NCBI GenBank assembly: GCA_937906495.1
Contig: CALCVT010000139.1
Span: 1 to 10,242 of the forward strand
DNA length: 10,242 nucleotides
Origin: an uncultured Prevotella sp.
GTDB lineage: Bacteria; Bacteroidota; Bacteroidia; Bacteroidales; Bacteroidaceae
Direction: 5' to 3'
The translations under genes were made by a program, and so were the position numbers. Every line of letters starts with the position of its first letter. The first letter of the stretch is position 1. The notes beneath the pieces were generated by a model. It was given only the letters and a program-made list of their open reading frames with translations. It did not search any database and had not been told where the DNA came from. Below, in pieces: positions 5,926 through 10,242 of this stretch.

Positions 5926-7251
5926 ATGACTCCCACATACACCATACAACATTTTTACCGCCGCAGCATTCATTTTATGCAACGAGGCATATGGGAACCG
6001 CCCCAAGGAACCATCCAAAAGCTGCTAGTAGGTATTCTGCGTAGAATATACCTTGCAATCAGGCTTTTTTGGCGCGAGAATATGCAATACCGAGCTTCAG
6101 CCCTCACATACTCTTCAATACTCTCACTAGTCCCCATATTGGCTATCATCTTTGCCATTGCCAAAGGATTTGGCCTAGCCGAATTTACTGAAGAATGGAT
6201 ACGAAGCCATTTTGTAGGCAAACCCGAAATCATTGATACCCTAGTGGGGTTTGTCCACTCCTATCTTAACCATGCCCAAGGAGGCATCTTTTTAGGATTT
6301 GGCCTTTTAATGCTCCTCTACACTCTTTTCAGTTTGACTGATTCCATAGAAAATGCTTTTAATCAACTTTGGCAAGTTGAACAGCCACGATCTGTATTCC
6401 GAATGCTAACCGACTACACTGCCGTATTTTTTCTGCTACCAATCTTTATGGTAGTAACAAGTGGTCTGAACATCTTTATATATTCGGCTGCCGACCGGTG
6501 GATACCCGACATCATGCTGTTAAAACCCACAGCTATTTTTTTAGTCAAAGCTCTACCCTATATAGTTGTTTGCCTGTTTTTTACTGCATTATTTGCATTT
6601 ATGCCCAACACGCATGTACGCATAACGAGTGCACTAAAAACCGGTGCTATAACAGGCATTCTGTTTCAACTCTTACAAATTGGCTACGTACATTCACAGG
6701 TTTGGCTGACCAGCTACAATGCTATCTACGGATCGTTTGCAGCCCTACCCCTGTTTATGCTTATGTGCCAAATTAGCTGGATGTTAACCCTATTTGGCGC
6801 TGCACTCTGCTATGTTGACCAAAATATTCATAGTTTTTATTATGGTCAAGATACTATACGCATGAACCGTCTGGACCACGACTATCTATGCTTGCGCCTT
6901 GCAGCCGCCATCTGCCGACGTTTTGCCCAATCACAACCACCGCTGACAGCCAAACAGCTTTCAGAATACGAGCGACTACACCTGCGAATGGTAACTGATG
7001 CATTGAGCAAACTAACAGAAGCAGGCATTATTATGAAAATAACTGATGGAGAAAAACAAACCAGCACAACCTATATGCCCGCCTGCGATATACATCGGAT
7101 AACCGTTCCTTTTGTACTTGAAACACTTGACCGCAAAGGTGACCATATTCAAATAAAAGCCGAAAAAGAGTGGAAAGAATTCTACCACTTACGCCGTGAG
7201 GTCTTTTCGAAAGCGTTTACTCAAAAACCCCTACACGAAATAATAACATAA
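5926..7251 (+). CDS. YihY/BrkB (UPF0761) family inner-membrane protein with C-terminal winged-helix-like extension
   Basis: This is a 441-aa inner-membrane protein of the family once mislabelled ribonuclease BN; the real RNase BN is a different protein, and the function of this family is not settled. I see about six hydrophobic segments near residues 59-82, 118-138, 165-187, 203-226, 238-257 and 270-296. The family-typical Q54-Y-R-A-S-A-L-T-Y just before the first segment and Y-G-S-F-A-A-L-P-L (268-276) before the last are present. Residues about 310-441 form a soluble tail absent from the 290-aa E. coli YihY. Its pattern (helices, then E-A-G-I-I and a K-Q-T-S-T-T-Y-M-P strand pair) resembles a winged helix. 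Such tails are, from memory, usual in Bacteroidetes homologues. ATG 5926 puts a 50-residue basic N-terminus on the cytoplasmic side. The gene stands alone on its strand with its own -7 box. Confidence 0.9.
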   Translation: MTPTYTIQHFYRRSIHFMQRGIWEPPQGTIQKLLVGILRRIYLAIRLFWRENMQYRASALTYSSILSLVPILAIIFAIAKGFGLAEFTEEWIRSHFVGKPEIIDTLVGFVHSYLNHAQGGIFLGFGLLMLLYTLFSLTDSIENAFNQLWQVEQPRSVFRMLTDYTAVFFLLPIFMVVTSGLNIFIYSAADRWIPDIMLLKPTAIFLVKALPYIVVCLFFTALFAFMPNTHVRITSALKTGAITGILFQLLQIGYVHSQVWLTSYNAIYGSFAALPLFMLMCQISWMLTLFGAALCYVDQNIHSFYYGQDTIRMNRLDHDYLCLRLAAAICRRFAQSQPPLTAKQLSEYERLHLRMVTDALSKLTEAGIIMKITDGEKQTSTTYMPACDIHRITVPFVLETLDRKGDHIQIKAEKEWKEFYHLRREVFSKAFTQKPLHEIIT

Positions 7252-7589
7252 AACTATAAATAAGAAATTGTCACACCTTCTAAATCAGTATACTCATTCC
7301 GGACATTCAAGAGGTAGTGTAAAATATTCCACCCTACGTGCTAACACTTATACACATACTTCTTAAATCCTTGCCACCAATTAGCAACCTCGCTTAAAAT
7401 ACAATTACCCCTACTCTAAACCTACCAGATGTAAAACCCCACAACAGCAAAGTAAGCATCCCATCCAAACCGCATTGTAACACATTCGATTCATGACAAA
7501 CTTTGCTGTCAAAAACTTAAATAAAACTTTGTCTGAACGAAAATAACAAAAATAAAGTCTTTACGCAAAGACATAAATAAGTAAAGGGG

Positions 7590-7606
7590 TTTTTACGATG
7601 TAAAAA
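7590..7606. repeat. Short hairpin at the left border of the coding-like island
   Basis: TTTTTAC (7590-7596) and GTAAAAA (7600-7606) form a 7-bp stem with a 3-nt loop. The left arm can alternatively pair with GTAAA at 7581-7585. The hairpin marks the change from A+T-rich DNA to the coding-like patch. Confidence 0.35.
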
Positions 7607-7649
7607 GGAACAAGATTCTGCCAACTATACAAGAACTCCTGCTACTTGA

Positions 7650-7676
7650 TGCTCGCAAGCATAGGATTTGCGAGCA
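7650..7676. repeat. 9-bp inverted repeat
   Basis: TGCTCGCAA (7650-7658) and TTGCGAGCA (7668-7676) are exact reverse complements around a 9-nt loop, G+C-rich for this region. No T-run follows on either strand, so it is not a standard terminator. It lies inside the coding-like island at 7585-7884. Confidence 0.5.
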
Positions 7677-7989
7677 CGAAGAATGCATCCGTTCATGTAA
7701 ACACACATATCCGAACTTGAAGAAAAACTGGCAAGGAAGTCTTTTGAACTTAAAACACCTAAAGCGTATGCATTTCGACCGTTCTTCTGAAAAACTCCCA
7801 GACCATTCTGGACAGAACAACCTTTTACGCCTAACTTTAACCTCGAATTTATGATATCCGGTAAAGAGTTTCAAGGCCATCATTTTGTTGATTTTAATAG
7901 TTGAAAAGCCCGTTTTTGACGTTACTTATACAAATACGGTATATCAAGTCCAAAAGCTATTACACTCATTTAGAGTAAGTTTACCAGAA

Positions 7990-10044
7990 TTACTTTTCAA
8001 GTTGTATAATCTCGTCTCTGAGTTGTGCAGCCAAAATAAAATCGAATTTAGAAGCAGCTTCTTTCATTTCCTTTTTAAGCCGCTCTATACGTTCTTGCTT
8101 GCACTCACAAGATTGTACAGCATTATAAATAGTCTCCTCTTCGGCTACCATGCCCATTTTAGCATTACGACTCACGTCTCCATAAACTCCAGCACTATAC
8201 CCATCTGGCGTAATTTGCCTCTCCACATCACCCTTACGCTTGCGGGCAACCAGTTCATTGGTATCCAATGCCTTTACAATTTGCCGAGGCACTATGTGAT
8301 GCGCCTCATTATAAGCCAACTGCTTGGCACGCCGCCGCTCCGTTTCATCAATAGTTTGTTGCATAGACTGCGTTATTTCCTTCGCATACATGATAACTCT
8401 TCCGTTCACATTACGTGCTGCACGTCCGGCTGTTTGTGTCAGCGATCGCGCTGAACGTAAAAATCCCTCTTTATCAGCATCCAATATTGCAACAAGCGCC
8501 ACTTCTGGCAAATCAAGCCCCTCACGCAACAGATTCACACCCACCAGCACATCGTAAATACCTCGACGCAAGTCTTCCATAATCTGTACCCTCTCTAAAG
8601 TATCAATATCGCTATGTATATAAGCCGTATTCACTCCATTTTTAATAAGATAAGCAGAGAGTTCTTCAGCCATATGCTTAGTAAGCGTTGTAACTAGTAT
8701 ACGCTCACTGTGGGTTTTAGCCTTATGTATTTCTTCCATTAAATCATCAACCGGATAATCCGTGTCGCGTACCTCTATTGGTGGATCAAGCAAACCCGTA
8801 GGTCGAATCACCTGATCAACAATTACACCCTCACTCTCAGCCAATTCATACTCAGCAGGCGTAGCGCTAATATAAATAACTTGCCTGGCTAATCCATGGA
8901 ATTCATCAAAGGTAAGAGGCCGGTTATCCATTGCAGCCGGCAACCTAAATCCATAATTAACCAACGACTCTTTGCGCGACCGGTCGCCACCATACATGGC
9001 CCGTATTTGCGGAATCGTGACATGACTCTCGTCAATCACAATCAAAAAGTCATCGGGAAAGAAATCAAGCAAACAGAAAGGCCTTGTACCGGGTTCACGT
9101 CCATCAAAATATCGAGAATAGTTCTCAATACCCGAGCAATGCCCTAATTCACGAATCATCTCGATATCATACTCTACTCTTTCCTTTAAACGCTTAGCCT
9201 CAAGCGTTTTTCCCTCCTCCTCAAAAAAACGAATTTGGGCAACAAGATCATCTTGTATTTTTCGGATAGCTAATTCTTGTGTATCTTTTGAAGTCATGAA
9301 TAAGTTTGCCGGATAAATTTTATACTCTTCGTAAGTATTTAACCTTGTTCCATTCAAGGCATCCACCTCTTCTATGCTATCAATCTCATCGTCCCAAAAA
9401 CAAACACGAATCAACTCGTCTGCATAAGCCAGATAAACATCCACCGTATCGCCCTTAACCCGGAAATTCCCAGCCTTTGGAGCTACATCATTACGCGTAT
9501 AGAGACAATCAACCAATTTTGAAAGAAAAGCGTTGATAGACAAGGTTTTACCAACCTTTACTTCTATCAGATTCTCGTAAAATGCAGCCGGATTTCCCAT
9601 GCCATAAATACACGAAACAGAGGATACCACAATTACATCATTCCTGCCTGAAAGTAACGAAGAAGTTGCAGCCAAGCGTAATTTGTCAATATCCTCATTA
9701 ATAGCCAAATCCTTCTCGATATAAGTATCGGTAGAGGCTATGTAAGCCTCGGGTTGATAATAGTCATAGTAAGATACATAATACTCCACCGCATTTTCAG
9801 GAAAAAATCCTTTCATTTCAGTATACAACTGAGCTGCCAAAGTTTTGTTATGGCTCAACACTAAAGTCGGCTTATTCAGTTGGGATATGACATTTGCTAC
9901 AGTAAAGGTCTTACCCGATCCGGTAACACCAAGCAATACCTGCGCAGGAGTCCCGCTAAGAGCCCCCTCCGTCAGTTGGCGTATAGCTTCGGGCTGATCG
10001 CCAGTAGGTTTATAGTCTGCGTGCAGTTTAAATTGCTTCATCAT
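7990..10044 (-). CDS. uvrB: UvrABC excision nuclease subunit B
   Basis: UvrB is the DNA-damage-verifying helicase of nucleotide excision repair; it is loaded by UvrA and recruits UvrC for incision. The 684-aa product is full length. Walker A is G39-V-T-G-S-G-K45-T. The damage-probing beta-hairpin with its aromatic run Y-Y-V-S-Y-Y-D-Y-Y lies at about 88-96. The helicase DEAD-type motif is D338-E-S-H341, motif VI is Q537-T-A-G-R-A-A-R-N545, and the C-terminal UVR domain that contacts UvrC lies at about 645-682. The frame extends upstream to 10167, but homology begins at MKQFKLHADYKPTGDQPEAI, so the start is one of the two adjacent ATGs (10044 or 10041). A full promoter ends only 4 nt before 10044. 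The gene is monocistronic in this window, converging on the YihY-family gene. Confidence 0.98.
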   Translation of the reverse strand: MMKQFKLHADYKPTGDQPEAIRQLTEGALSGTPAQVLLGVTGSGKTFTVANVISQLNKPTLVLSHNKTLAAQLYTEMKGFFPENAVEYYVSYYDYYQPEAYIASTDTYIEKDLAINEDIDKLRLAATSSLLSGRNDVIVVSSVSCIYGMGNPAAFYENLIEVKVGKTLSINAFLSKLVDCLYTRNDVAPKAGNFRVKGDTVDVYLAYADELIRVCFWDDEIDSIEEVDALNGTRLNTYEEYKIYPANLFMTSKDTQELAIRKIQDDLVAQIRFFEEEGKTLEAKRLKERVEYDIEMIRELGHCSGIENYSRYFDGREPGTRPFCLLDFFPDDFLIVIDESHVTIPQIRAMYGGDRSRKESLVNYGFRLPAAMDNRPLTFDEFHGLARQVIYISATPAEYELAESEGVIVDQVIRPTGLLDPPIEVRDTDYPVDDLMEEIHKAKTHSERILVTTLTKHMAEELSAYLIKNGVNTAYIHSDIDTLERVQIMEDLRRGIYDVLVGVNLLREGLDLPEVALVAILDADKEGFLRSARSLTQTAGRAARNVNGRVIMYAKEITQSMQQTIDETERRRAKQLAYNEAHHIVPRQIVKALDTNELVARKRKGDVERQITPDGYSAGVYGDVSRNAKMGMVAEEETIYNAVQSCECKQERIERLKKEMKEAASKFDFILAAQLRDEIIQLEK

Positions 10045-10048
10045 TTTG

Positions 10049-10080
10049 CAAAGATAGTGAAAGGGAAGCGCTGAGGCAAA
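10049..10080 (-). promoter_or_regulatory. uvrB promoter, Bacteroidetes -33/-7 type
   Basis: Read on the minus strand, TTTG (10080-10077) and TATCTTTG (10056-10049) are separated by 20 nt, a full match to -33 TTTG / -7 TAnnTTTG. Centring the elements at -33 and -7 predicts a start near 10045-10046, one or two bases before the ATG at 10044, so the message would be leaderless or nearly so. It lies inside the upstream open frame, which argues against the longer 725-aa start. I see no LexA-type operator overlapping it. Confidence 0.75.
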
Positions 10081-10242
10081 CGAAAACGATGTTTTCAAAC
10101 GTAGAATAATCGAACTACACTTAATACTATCCCAAAGCACATAAAATCCCCTAGGATAACTACACAAATAGAATAAGACCCGTTGGAGGAATTAAATCAA
10201 GTAAATTAATACAATAAGAGGTTGCATATATCGCTGATTTTC

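Larger units (their letters stand above)
7585..7884. pseudogene. Possible decayed coding remnant or element fragment
   Basis: A 300-bp island between A+T-rich flanks is unusually open. On the plus strand one frame is free of stops from 7585 to the TGA at 7852-7854 but has no early ATG; it reads, for example, YDVKRNKILPTIQELLLLD near its start. A second plus frame is open from about 7701 with peptides such as SELEEKLARKSFELKTPKAY and, after one internal stop, PRPFWTEQPFTPNFNLEF. On the minus strand an ATG-started frame of 96 codons spans 7883-7593 and is basic and Cys-rich. The protein-like look of more than one frame fits a frameshifted gene remnant. I recognise no family, and an RNA gene or chance is also possible. 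It contains a 9-bp hairpin at 7650-7676. Confidence 0.3.
7252..7989. other. Intergenic region between YihY-family gene and uvrB
   Basis: The two flanking genes converge here. About 7252-7580 is A+T-rich and I see no gene or strong terminator in it, only a small GTCTTT/AAAGAC hairpin (7557-7572). From about 7585 to 7884 the composition changes and open frames appear in several phases (entered separately). 7885-7989 is featureless apart from weak symmetry, and no clear uvrB terminator is visible. Confidence 0.6.

Noticed and set aside
7593..7883. 96-codon minus-strand open frame as an intact gene
   Set aside because: The product is basic, rich in Cys, Phe and Ser, and looks like the reverse of the plus-strand peptides in the same patch. 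No promoter box precedes it, so it is treated only as part of the ambiguous island.
7930..7989. Weak ACTC/GAGT symmetry downstream of uvrB
   Set aside because: A four-base stem with a bulge and no adjacent T-run is not enough to call the uvrB terminator.
7885..8454. 189-codon plus-strand open frame
   Set aside because: Most of it is antisense to the 3' end of uvrB, and the peptide shows no family features.
10045..10167. 41-residue N-terminal extension of UvrB
   Set aside because: UvrB homology starts at the tandem ATG, and a full promoter lies inside the extension.

Overview
The window looks like chromosomal DNA from a member of the Bacteroidales, possibly Prevotellaceae or a near relative. 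The evidence is a DUF4270-type lipoprotein, a glycogen-synthase-like protein that has only the N-terminal domain, a long YihY/BrkB membrane protein, and promoters of the Bacteroidetes type (-33 TTTG, -7 TAnnTTTG) with no clear Shine-Dalgarno sequences. By eye the base composition is moderately A+T-rich with A+T-richer intergenic stretches. I did not count it, and the species call is an inference.

Layout. On the minus strand, reading right to left from about 3.5 kb, there is a probable transcription unit: a stand-alone GT5 N-domain protein (3340-2528), a DUF4270 lipoprotein (2421-931) and a sugar-1-phosphate nucleotidyltransferase (860-126, possibly MurU-like). A strong hairpin followed by TTTTC (918-881) lies just before the nucleotidyltransferase start, so that gene may depend on read-through. 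Diverging from this unit on the plus strand is panC-panD (4007-4858 and 4918-5265), the last steps of pantothenate synthesis. A near-ideal promoter at 3901-3931 fixes the panC start, and a good intrinsic terminator lies at 5353-5395. A gene-poor stretch follows, carrying a perfect 15-bp inverted repeat at 5725-5756. Next is a YihY/BrkB-family membrane protein (5926-7251) with its own -7 box. A 738-bp gap (7252-7989) holds an odd coding-like but broken patch at about 7585-7884. The window ends with uvrB on the minus strand (10044-7990), whose promoter sits so close to the ATG that the mRNA is probably leaderless.

How the genes fit together. PanC and PanD act in sequence: PanD makes beta-alanine from aspartate, and PanC joins it to pantoate to give pantothenate, the precursor of coenzyme A. 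UvrB is the damage-verification helicase of nucleotide excision repair. The three-gene minus-strand unit has no proven joint role; cell-envelope or carbohydrate metabolism is the most I would infer. I see no convincing mobile element, CRISPR array, tRNA or rRNA. No new multi-gene system is evident. The unusual points are the lone GT5 domain, the hairpin before the nucleotidyltransferase, the near-leaderless uvrB, and several unexplained inverted repeats in the intergenic DNA.
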